NCBI GenBank assembly: GCA_017466965.1
Contig: JAFTTD010000099.1
Span: forward strand, 1 to 9,975
Direction of reading: 5' to 3'
Source of the DNA: Bacteroidaceae bacterium
Lineage (GTDB): Bacteria > Bacteroidota > Bacteroidia > Bacteroidales > Bacteroidaceae
Length of the DNA stretch: 9,975 bases
A program made the translations under genes and the position numbers. Numbering within the stretch: position 1 is the stretch's first letter; every line of letters begins with the position of its first letter. The notes under the pieces were generated by a model that worked only from the letters and a program-made list of their open reading frames with translations, was not told where the DNA came from and ran no database searches. This document shows positions 1-6,038 of the stretch, one piece after another.

Positions 1-1691
1 ATCCGAATTTTGACGGTGGCTCAAATGCAGGATGGAAATACACAAACGGAGCACAAAATTGCCAAACAAACTTTGAATGCATGGAATTCTGGCAGGGGAC
101 ATTCGACATACATCAGACTGTCAATGTGCCTAACGGACGATACAGAATTTCTGTAAACTCATATTATAGGTCAAGTGACAATTCCAGTTCATTGCGCGAC
201 TATAACAATGGCAGTGAAAACCAAACAGGTATAATCTATGCTAACGATGACAGCAAACCGCTTGTCAGCCCATATACAGAATGGCTTGACTGGAACTACA
301 ATGGCGGATGCTGGTATTCTGGTGGCAGATACTACCCTAACAACATGGAATCTGCTTCATACGCTTTCAGCATGGGACTTTACCACAACGAGATTGAAAC
401 AGAGATAACGAACGGTGTTCTTACTTTCGGACTGAAGAACGACAATTGGCATAATGACAACTGGTGTATCTTCGACAACTTCAAGCTTGAATACTATGGC
501 AAGCTCGTCGCTATTGAATCCATAGAGATCAAAAATCCACCGGCTCAAATGATTGAGGGAGAAAGGTTGAAACTGAATGTAGATTTTCAGCCTGAAAATG
601 CCACATTCACAAGTTTCATCTGGAGCAGCAACGATGAGGAAGTACTTACTGTTGACAACAGAGGTTATGTAACAGCTTTATCTGAAGGCGCAGCCGAAAT
701 AATAGTTGAGACCAAAGACGAATCAGGCAAATATGCATCATGCGTTATTGAGGTTATCAAGAACCCTGCCGACGCAAGCAGTCTTGTAATCAATGAGATA
801 CAGACCGCTAACATCGACATGTTCATTGACCCTTCATTCAACTACGGAGGTTGGATTGAACTTTACAATCCTACAGACAAGACAGCATCCATTAACAACT
901 TCTATGTTAGCGATGACCCTGAAAATCTAACAAAATTCCGCTTGCCAAATAATGCCGGTGCCATTCCTGCAAAAGGATTCAAGAACATCTGGTTTGACCA
1001 CACTTCTGTAAATCTTTCACAAGTAAGCTTCAAATTGGATTACGACGGAGGTACAATTTATATTTCAAATGAGGATGGTGAAATTATAGCGCAGCAGACA
1101 TATCCTGAAGCTGTGCCAAGAACATCATTTGCAAGAACTGAAGACGGCGGAAATTCATGGGGCATAACATCTGTTCCTTCGCCTGAATCGGCTAATATTC
1201 CGGGCTGGTATGCTTCTGAAAGACTGGAAGCGCCCGTAGTTGACAAGGATGCCCAACTGTTTGAAGGCAACCTCAACATCTGTGTCAACATACCAGAAGG
1301 AGCAAAACTAATCTATACTCAAGACGGAACAACCCCTACTCTTTCAAACGGACAAGAAAGCAGTACAGGAGTTTTCACCATAAGCTCAACAACTACATTC
1401 AGATTCCGTCTGTTCAAAGAAGGAATGCTTCCAAGTGAAGTAGTTACCAGATCATACTTGTATAACGACAAGAACTATGAATTGCCAATAATTTCGGTAG
1501 TTACAGACCCAGTGAATCTGTATGACGACAGCATCGGAGTTTATGTTCAAGGAGTTAACGGACGTCCGGGCAATGGCATGGCAAGTCCTTGCAACTGGAA
1601 CATGGACTGGGACCGACCAGTAAACTTTGAATACATACTCCCAACCGGAGAGATGGTCATCAAACAAGAAGTTGACTTTGCTATGTGCTGA
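1..1691 (+). CDS. 5' fragment: binding modules, lamin-tail domain and start of CotH domain
   Basis: This is the part that would be translated if the TGA at 1689-1691 terminates. It is read in the frame of base 3; the ATG at 81 is probably internal, because codons 5' of it (reading PNFDGGSNAGW and onward) continue the same domain and reach the window edge. It carries the N-terminal GW-type beta-sandwich, whose YRISVNSYYR strand resembles Bacteroidales glycan-binding modules. The BIG2 domain spans about 507-760, the first lamin-tail domain about 778-1113 (VINEIQ start, GGWIELYNP core), and the chitobiase-like segment 1224-1463 (IYTQDGTTPT). Only the first 70 or so residues of the CotH domain remain, so this product would lack the catalytic region and the C-terminal secretion signal. 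Any product should therefore be non-functional or retained in the periplasm (inference). Confidence 0.75.
   Translation, partial: PNFDGGSNAGWKYTNGAQNCQTNFECMEFWQGTFDIHQTVNVPNGRYRISVNSYYRSSDNSSSLRDYNNGSENQTGIIYANDDSKPLVSPYTEWLDWNYNGGCWYSGGRYYPNNMESASYAFSMGLYHNEIETEITNGVLTFGLKNDNWHNDNWCIFDNFKLEYYGKLVAIESIEIKNPPAQMIEGERLKLNVDFQPENATFTSFIWSSNDEEVLTVDNRGYVTALSEGAAEIIVETKDESGKYASCVIEVIKNPADASSLVINEIQTANIDMFIDPSFNYGGWIELYNPTDKTASINNFYVSDDPENLTKFRLPNNAGAIPAKGFKNIWFDHTSVNLSQVSFKLDYDGGTIYISNEDGEIIAQQTYPEAVPRTSFARTEDGGNSWGITSVPSPESANIPGWYASERLEAPVVDKDAQLFEGNLNICVNIPEGAKLIYTQDGTTPTLSNGQESSTGVFTISSTTTFRFRLFKEGMLPSEVVTRSYLYNDKNYELPIISVVTDPVNLYDDSIGVYVQGVNGRPGNGMASPCNWNMDWDRPVNFEYILPTGEMVIKQEVDFAMC
1689..1691 (+). 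other. In-frame TGA inside the CotH domain (nonsense codon)
   Basis: The codons read ATG TGC TGA GGA TGG AGA, giving VDFAMC-stop-GWRRAW. From knowledge of CotH domains, the position after the Cys is expected to be Gly in a GG/RG-type motif, so one substitution (GGA to TGA) explains it without any indel. Reading frame and homology resume on the next codon. No other in-frame TGA occurs in the other genes, including the 831-codon clpC, so general TGA reassignment is not supported. Confidence 0.85.
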
Positions 1692-4238
1692 GGATGGAGA
1701 CGTGCATGGACACCTCATTCTTTCAAACTGAAAGCACAGAAGATTTACGAGGGAAGAAATTCGCTTGACTATGCTTTCTTCTCCGACAAGCCTTATCTCA
1801 AGCACAAGACATTGCAAATTCGCAACGGCGGAAATGACACTGATTGCAGAATAAAAGATGCAGCTCTGCAAACTATTGTACGAACATCGGGAATAGACAT
1901 TGACGGACAGGCATACCAGCCTACAATGCATTTCATCAACGGAGAATACATTGGCGTAATCAATATGCGCGAGCCAAACAACAAGCATTTCGTATATGCG
2001 AACTATGGCTTCGATGACGAGGAAATAGACCAGTTCGAAATGAGTCCTGACTCAGGATACTGCCAAATGTGCGGTACTGAAGACAGTTTCCTGAAATGGT
2101 ACGAACTGTCTGCTGATGCAGCGAACGAGAATACTTATCAGGAAATATGCAATATGGTTGACATTGACGAATATATCAACTATATGGCAGTTGAATTCTA
2201 TCTCGGCGGCACAGACTGGCCACAGAACAACGTAAAAGGATTCAAACCACACATGGAAGGCGGAAAGTTCCGGTTCGTATTGTTTGACCTTGACGGCACA
2301 TTGGCAACAACAAGTCCTTTCACCACATTTGAAAACAAACAGATTTATACTTTCGACAGACTATACGGATGCGATGTTACCAACATAACAGAAGAGATTA
2401 AGTTTGTTACCATATTCATCAATATGCTTGAAAATGACAAATTCCGCAAGCAGTTCATTGATACATATTGCATGATGGGCGGAAGCGTGTTCGAACCAAC
2501 AAGATGTAACGAGATAATTGACGGACTGACATCGGTTGTAACAGACATGATGAGATACGAGGGCAAATCTCCAAACAACACTGCAAACCAACTGAAAAAC
2601 GGACTTTCAGGACGCAAGCAAAGCATGACAAACGCTTTGAGGAACTATTGGAGAATGCGACTTGATTCAGCTACAAAAGTTTCAGCCAAAGTATCAGCAA
2701 ACATCCCTGAAGCCCGTGTAATTATAAATGACCTTGAAGTACCAACCAACAAATTCAACGGTGATTTATTCCTACCTGTTACATTGAGCGCAAAAGCTCC
2801 TGCAGGATACCGGTTTGTAGGATGGAGCAACAGCATGGAAACAGAAAAGAAGACACTGTTCAGCATGGGTACAACATGGGACTATTACGACCAGGGTTCA
2901 TTAGATTCAGAATCATGGAACGCAAATGTCTATACTAACACATGGGAATCGGGCAACGCTCCGTTAGGCTACTATACAGGCGACTCAAACAACTCAAGAG
3001 GCTATAATACTATATTAGACTACGGCACTGACATGAACAACAAACGCCCAACATACTATTTCAGAAAAACTGTACTTCTGTCAGCGTCACCTTCATCAGA
3101 AGACATTTTCACACTGAACTTCACTTCAGATGACGGATTCATAATATATGTAAACGGCACTGAAGCCGGCAGATACCTTATGCCATCAGGAAATGTCAAC
3201 TATAATACATACGCATCTTCCCATGCAGCCAACAATCCGGACAACGGCAACATGAGCCTGCCTGCATCATTGTTCAAGAAAGGAAGAAACGTGATTGCTG
3301 TTGAAGTGCACAACAACAGCGCATCATCTTCAGACATATACTGGGATGCAGAACTAACAAGTTCAAATACAAGCAAATACACCAACTTCATCTCAACAGA
3401 TGAAGAATATGTACTTCCTGAAACAAACTCGACAGAACTAGTTGCAGTTTTTGAACAAATAGAAGAAGAAGAACTCATCATGGCTGGTTCTACTCCTGTA
3501 AAAGTTAATGAAATATGCGCTTCCAACAGTACTTATATTAATGAATACATCAAGAAGAACGACTGGATAGAGCTTTACAACACAACAGCCGAGCCTATAG
3601 ATGTTGAGGGAATGTATATAAGTGACAACATTGAAAAGCCTAAGAAGTACTGCATCAGTGCGTCAGGAACAGAAGCCAACACTATCATAGAACCAAACGG
3701 ATACCTGATAATCTGGGCTGACAATCTGGTTCCAATAAGTCAGCTCCACGCCACATTCAAATTAGGTGCTGAAGGCGGAGATGTAATGATTATGGCGGCT
3801 GACGAGAGCTGGTCTGACACACTTTCATATCCAGCGCACTTGAGCGACATGTCTGTAGGACTTTACCCTGACGGCGGCACAGAAGTTTATGCCATGACCA
3901 AGACAACATTAGGCAAAACAAACATCATCAACAGTTATTCTGAGAAATACGAGGAACCGATATTTGACTCTGTAGAAGAAATACTTCTGGCTCGCAACGG
4001 AGGTCTCAGTATCTCATATTCTTCAGACAACCACATAAGCATATATAGCGATGAAAGCACTATGCTAAGCCTTAACATAGTGACAGCATCGGGACAAAAC
4101 TGTATGCGAGAAAAAATACAGAGTTCAGACTGCGAAACAAGCACAGTGTCAATCGAACACCTCCCTGCCGGAATTTATATTGCTCATGTAGTGGATTCTG
4201 ATGGAAACAAGTGCTCTGTAAAGATTATTAAGCAGTAA
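1692..4238 (+). CDS. 3' fragment: CotH catalytic region, second lamin-tail domain, type IX sorting domain
   Basis: This segment continues in the same frame directly after the TGA. It opens with GWRRAWTPHSFKLKA, which matches the conserved Gly-rich and basic strand of CotH domains, followed by KHKTLQIRNGGND. Two catalytic-looking CotH motifs are visible: TDWPQNN (Asp codon 2214-2216) and FDLD (2283-2294), the presumed metal-binding acidic motif. A segment with the GYRFVGW motif follows, then a beta-sandwich (about 2868-3360), a lamin-tail domain (about 3501-3840; VNEICASN, DWIELYN, LGAEGGDV) and the T9SS type A sorting domain ending LPAGIYIAHV...KIIKQ. The first in-frame ATG after the TGA is near 1926, with no ribosome-binding signal, so separate translation is unlikely. 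It also lacks any N-terminal signal peptide. Confidence 0.75.
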   Translation, partial: GWRRAWTPHSFKLKAQKIYEGRNSLDYAFFSDKPYLKHKTLQIRNGGNDTDCRIKDAALQTIVRTSGIDIDGQAYQPTMHFINGEYIGVINMREPNNKHFVYANYGFDDEEIDQFEMSPDSGYCQMCGTEDSFLKWYELSADAANENTYQEICNMVDIDEYINYMAVEFYLGGTDWPQNNVKGFKPHMEGGKFRFVLFDLDGTLATTSPFTTFENKQIYTFDRLYGCDVTNITEEIKFVTIFINMLENDKFRKQFIDTYCMMGGSVFEPTRCNEIIDGLTSVVTDMMRYEGKSPNNTANQLKNGLSGRKQSMTNALRNYWRMRLDSATKVSAKVSANIPEARVIINDLEVPTNKFNGDLFLPVTLSAKAPAGYRFVGWSNSMETEKKTLFSMGTTWDYYDQGSLDSESWNANVYTNTWESGNAPLGYYTGDSNNSRGYNTILDYGTDMNNKRPTYYFRKTVLLSASPSSEDIFTLNFTSDDGFIIYVNGTEAGRYLMPSGNVNYNTYASSHAANNPDNGNMSLPASLFKKGRNVIAVEVHNNSASSSDIYWDAELTSSNTSKYTNFISTDEEYVLPETNSTELVAVFEQIEEEELIMAGSTPVKVNEICASNSTYINEYIKKNDWIELYNTTAEPIDVEGMYISDNIEKPKKYCISASGTEANTIIEPNGYLIIWADNLVPISQLHATFKLGAEGGDVMIMAADESWSDTLSYPAHLSDMSVGLYPDGGTEVYAMTKTTLGKTNIINSYSEKYEEPIFDSVEEILLARNGGLSISYSSDNHISIYSDESTMLSLNIVTASGQNCMREKIQSSDCETSTVSIEHLPAGIYIAHVVDSDGNKCSVKIIKQ

Positions 4239-4260
4239 CGAACAAATATGCCAATAGTCA

Positions 4261-4276
4261 AAGTATTCGAATAGTT
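4261..4276. promoter_or_regulatory. Near-palindrome upstream of aqpZ
   Basis: AAGTATTCGAATAGTT contains the perfect 10-bp palindrome TATTCGAATA (4264-4273). One mismatched pair (G4263/G4274) is followed by two further matching pairs. It sits in the 70-bp gap between the CotH gene and aqpZ, directly against the promoter-like TATATTTA at 4276-4283. An operator is possible, but in an A+T-rich gap a palindrome this short may be chance. Confidence 0.2.
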
Positions 4277-4283
4277 ATATTTA
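4276..4283 (+). promoter_or_regulatory. Candidate -7 element (TATATTTA) for aqpZ
   Basis: TATATTTA matches 7 of 8 positions of the Bacteroidetes -7 consensus TAnnTTTG. It ends 25 bp before the aqpZ ATG, a plausible leader length. No clear TTTG -33 partner is visible upstream. The call rests on motif and position only. Confidence 0.3.
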
Positions 4284-4308
4284 AATGTTTAATTAAAATT
4301 AATTGATT

Positions 4309-4991
4309 ATGAAAAAGTATTTAGCGGAAATGATTGGTACAATGGTTCTTGTACTTATGGGATGCGGCAGCGCTATTTTTAATGGCGGATGTGGAACAAC
4401 AGCTCAAGTTCTTACTGTAGCATTTGCTTTTGGTCTGTCTGTCGTTGCCATGGCATACACTATTGGCGGAGTGTCAGGATGTCATATCAATCCTGCAATA
4501 ACGCTTGCATGCGCACTGTCAGGCAGAATGAACGTTAAGGATGCATCCATGTATATACTGTTCCAGATTATAGGTGCATTCATTGGTTCGGCATTACTGT
4601 TCCTCCTTGTCGGAAACATAGACATGAGTATGCCACTCAGACAGGCTCTAATTCTTGCGGTGCCGGAGTGACGGTTTTGGCAGGACTCCTAGCAGAAGTA
4701 GTATTTACAATGATATTTGTGCTGGTTGTGCTTGGAACAACAGATTCAAAACTTGGTGCAGGAAACTTTGCTGGACTTGCAATCGGTCTGTCGCTCGTAC
4801 TTGTTCATATCGTGTGCATTCCTATAACAGGAACATCTGTCAACCCTGCACGTTCTATTGCTCCTGCAGTATTTGACGCTATATATGGCAATACAGTTGC
4901 TCTTGAACAGCTCTGGATTTTCATCGCCGGCCCATTCATCGGCGCAGCGTTGGCTGCAAGCATTTGGCAGATAATAGCTAACAAGAAATAA
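4309..4991 (+). pseudogene. aqpZ: Aquaporin Z water channel, frameshifted
   Basis: AqpZ is a tetrameric inner-membrane MIP-family channel for rapid water movement. The 5' part (MKKYLAEMIGT onward, ATG at 4309) runs in one frame to a TGA at 4669-4671. The 3' part is in another frame up to the TAA at 4989-4991. Joined by a -1 shift near 4626-4632 they give about 227 residues, close to the 231 of E. coli AqpZ. Both NPA boxes are present (CHINPA, codons at 4489-4497; SVNPAR, codons at 4842-4850). The selectivity-filter residues fit the water-specific type: Phe in AFGLSV, His in LVHIVC, Thr in ITGTS and Arg in NPAR. Six hydrophobic segments are split across the two frames, so an unrepaired product would lose the second hemipore. 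A TTG at 4303 could add two residues, but the ATG matches the family start. Whether the lesion is real or a sequencing error cannot be told here. Confidence 0.88.
4626..4632 (+). other. Frameshift site in aqpZ (-1, apparent 1-nt deletion)
   Basis: The first frame reads LLVGNIDMS up to 4629 and then diverges to MPLRQALILAVPE and a stop. The other frame reads YATQTGSNSCGAGV from 4629 onward, which fits the loop before the fourth AqpZ helix (compare TQTG-N-GAGV in Bacteroidetes homologues, from memory). The shift therefore lies near 4626-4632, upstream of where the first frame ends. No X-XXY-YYZ slippery heptamer or homopolymer is present at this point, so programmed frameshifting is unlikely. 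Confidence 0.7.
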
Positions 4992-5051
4992 GCATTGATT
5001 AATTAAAAAGAGATTAGCTTTTAATCGCTAAACTTAAATAACTGCTATAGA

Positions 5052-5087
5052 GTGCCTTGAAACCCGAAACAAAGGATTTCAAGGCAC
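5052..5087 (+). terminator. Strong hairpin, probable terminator of aqpZ
   Basis: GTGCCTTGAAA (5052-5062) pairs perfectly with TTTCAAGGCAC (5077-5087). Two more G-C pairs follow inward (5063-5064 with 5074-5075) past a bulged A, around a 9-nt loop. It begins 60 bp after the aqpZ stop. There is no immediate U-tract; the nearest T-run is at 5109-5114. It could therefore be a terminator with a weak tail, or an mRNA 3'-end stabilising or leader structure. Confidence 0.55.
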
Positions 5088-5101
5088 ATATTAAGTAAAC
5101 A

Positions 5102-5131
5102 AATGTTCTTTTTTCAGACCTGCAGAACATT
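5102..5131 (+). repeat. Second inverted repeat with T-tract in its loop
   Basis: AATGTTCT (5102-5109) is perfectly complementary to AGAACATT (5124-5131) across a 14-nt loop that begins with the T-run. Forming this hairpin would sequester the T-tract that could serve the hairpin at 5052-5087. The two elements could thus be alternatives in transcription, but this is inference from spacing only. Confidence 0.4.
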
Positions 5132-5137
5132 ACAAAG

Positions 5138-5233
5138 AATCAATTAAGAACTATAATTAAATCAATTAAGATAGATAATAAAACAAATAAGATACATAAT
5201 AAAATCAAATAAGCATTTCATAAACAAATAAAG
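5138..5233 (+). repeat. Degenerate 21-22-bp tandem repeat, five CAAWTAAR cores
   Basis: The core CAAWTAAR occurs at 5141, 5163, 5184, 5206 and 5225, with spacings of 22, 21, 22 and 19 bp. The second and third units (5160-5180 and 5181-5201) agree at 18 of 21 positions. The last copy abuts the cyclophilin ATG at 5235. A spacing of 21 bp is two helical turns, so the A-tracts lie on one face of the DNA, which suits intrinsic bending or cooperative protein binding. It may equally be an unstructured A-rich translation-enhancing leader of the kind common in Bacteroidetes. Confidence 0.6.
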
Positions 5234-5234
5234 T

Positions 5235-5972
5235 ATGGCTAAGTTCAAAATAACTACATCATACGGAGACATAGTAGTAGAGTTGTATGATGACACCCCA
5301 CTCCACAGAGACAATTTCATAAAATTAGTAAATGAAGGATACTACAACGGCACATTGTTCCATAGGGTTATCAAAGATTTTATGATTCAAGGAGGCGATC
5401 CTGACAGCAAGGGTGCAGCTCCGTCACAAAGGTTAGGTACTGGCGGACCTGATTATACAATTCCTGCTGAAATTATGGACACACATTTTCATAAAAGAGG
5501 AGCTATTTGTGCTGCTCGCCAGGGTGATGAAGTAAATCCGGAAAAGCGTTCGAGCGGTTCGCAATTCTATATTGTTTGGGGCAAGCAGTACAATGATTCA
5601 CAGCTTGCACAACTGTCTAAACAGATGGAGATTCAGGCGCAACAGCAGATACTTAATAAACTGGCAGCGGAGCACCGTTCTGAAATAATGAACTTAAGGC
5701 GCAATCGCGATCAGGCTGGACTGATGAAGCTTCAGGATGAACTGATTGCCAAAACCAAAGTTATTGCCAAGGAACAGGGTACTACAGGCTTATCTTCTGA
5801 ACAGAAGGAAGTTTACAAGGCTTTCGGAGGCACTCCGTTCCTTGACGGTCAATACACTGTATTTGGGGAAGTTGTTGAAGGGCTCGACATTGTTGGGAAA
5901 ATACAGGAATGCGAAACGGGGAACGCTGACCGTCCAAAGACGGACATTTCAATGGAAATCACTATGATTTAG
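5235..5972 (+). CDS. Cyclophilin-type peptidyl-prolyl cis-trans isomerase with helical insertion
   Basis: The 245-residue protein catalyses cis-trans isomerisation of Xaa-Pro bonds during folding. There is no signal peptide (starts MAKFKITTSYGDIVVELYDD), so it should act in the cytoplasm. The cyclophilin core is clear: LFHRVIKDFMIQGGD (catalytic Arg44, with Phe49 and Gln52 lining the pocket), SSGSQFYIVWGK (106-117) and FLDGQYTVFGEV (202-213). Compared with human CypA, the Trp121 position is Phe202 and the His126 position is Tyr207, as is common in bacterial enzymes; Trp loss usually means low cyclosporin sensitivity. Between the two last motifs lies an insertion of about 80 residues (about 118-199), rich in Gln, Lys, Glu and Arg and predicted helical or coiled coil. 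The classical core is only about 165 residues. The start is ATG at 5235, with no Shine-Dalgarno but an A-rich repeat leader. It is followed after 66 bp by the S37 peptidase gene. Confidence 0.93.
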   Translation: MAKFKITTSYGDIVVELYDDTPLHRDNFIKLVNEGYYNGTLFHRVIKDFMIQGGDPDSKGAAPSQRLGTGGPDYTIPAEIMDTHFHKRGAICAARQGDEVNPEKRSSGSQFYIVWGKQYNDSQLAQLSKQMEIQAQQQILNKLAAEHRSEIMNLRRNRDQAGLMKLQDELIAKTKVIAKEQGTTGLSSEQKEVYKAFGGTPFLDGQYTVFGEVVEGLDIVGKIQECETGNADRPKTDISMEITMI

Positions 5973-5986
5973 AATTTCCACCAAGA

Positions 5987-5994
5987 TATATTTA
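5987..5994 (+). promoter_or_regulatory. Candidate -7 element (TATATTTA) for the S37 peptidase gene
   Basis: TATATTTA matches 7 of 8 positions of the Bacteroidetes TAnnTTTG box and lies 44 bp before the ATG at 6039. A TTTA at 5968-5971, overlapping the cyclophilin stop codon, is a weak possible -33 partner. The same octamer occurs before aqpZ and before clpC. Confidence 0.28.
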
Positions 5995-6038
5995 CATTTA
6001 CGGACTGAAGAAAATAATAACTAAAAACATACATTCAG

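Larger units (their letters stand above)
1..4238 (+). pseudogene. Secreted CotH-kinase-like / lamin-tail multidomain surface protein, 5' partial, interrupted by in-frame TGA
   Basis: The reading frame is open from base 3 to the TAA at 4236-4238 (1411 codons in the window) except for one TGA at 1689-1691. The gene begins upstream of the window. Domains in codon order from base 3: a carbohydrate-binding-like beta-sandwich (about 1-165), a BIG2 Ig-like domain (about 169-253), a lamin-tail domain (about 259-370), a chitobiase/Fn3-associated-type domain (about 408-487), a CotH kinase-like domain (about 493-885), a second beta-sandwich (about 956-1120), a second lamin-tail domain (about 1167-1280) and a C-terminal type IX secretion sorting domain (about 1326-1411). 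CotH proteins are atypical protein kinases of spore coats; bacterial surface homologues with lamin-tail domains have no settled substrate. Export by the type IX system with a cell-surface or extracellular location is inferred from the C-terminus. Because both sides of the TGA read as one continuous CotH domain, this is one gene with a nonsense mutation or sequence error, not two genes. Confidence 0.85.
4992..5234 (+). other. Structured, A+T-rich intergenic region between aqpZ and the cyclophilin gene
   Basis: This 243-bp stretch is the longest gene-free segment in the window. Its first part has short A+T-rich palindromes (TTAATTAA at 4999-5006). The middle holds two consecutive hairpins (5052-5087 and 5102-5131). 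The last about 95 bp is a phased A-rich repeat that reaches the ATG of the cyclophilin gene. No small ORF with a recognisable product and no tRNA-like fold was seen. Confidence 0.6.

Noticed and set aside
1689..1691. TGA read as selenocysteine
   Set aside because: The family position expects Gly, there is no convincing SECIS-like hairpin just downstream, and CotH is not a known selenoprotein family.
1452..1988. Minus-strand ORF of 178 residues spanning the CotH TGA
   Set aside because: It is antisense to a clear CotH domain, shows no domain-like pattern, and is rich in Cys and Val as expected of reverse reading.
2283..2306. FDLDGTLA resembles motif I of HAD phosphatases
   Set aside because: It sits at the acidic DLD position of the CotH domain, and no HAD motifs II-IV follow in the expected order; treated as coincidence.
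4640..4671. Programmed -1 frameshift to make a full AqpZ
   Set aside because: There is no slippery heptamer or stimulating hairpin, and AqpZ families are not known to need frameshifting; a mutation or sequencing error is simpler.
5012..5026. GATTA/TAATC hairpin just after aqpZ
   Set aside because: A 5-bp A+T stem is too weak to call in an A+T-rich gap; the 5052-5087 hairpin is the better terminator candidate.
5138..5233. The spaced repeats as a CRISPR array or plasmid iterons
   Set aside because: The unit is about 21 bp with no unique spacers, and no cas, rep or origin features are nearby.
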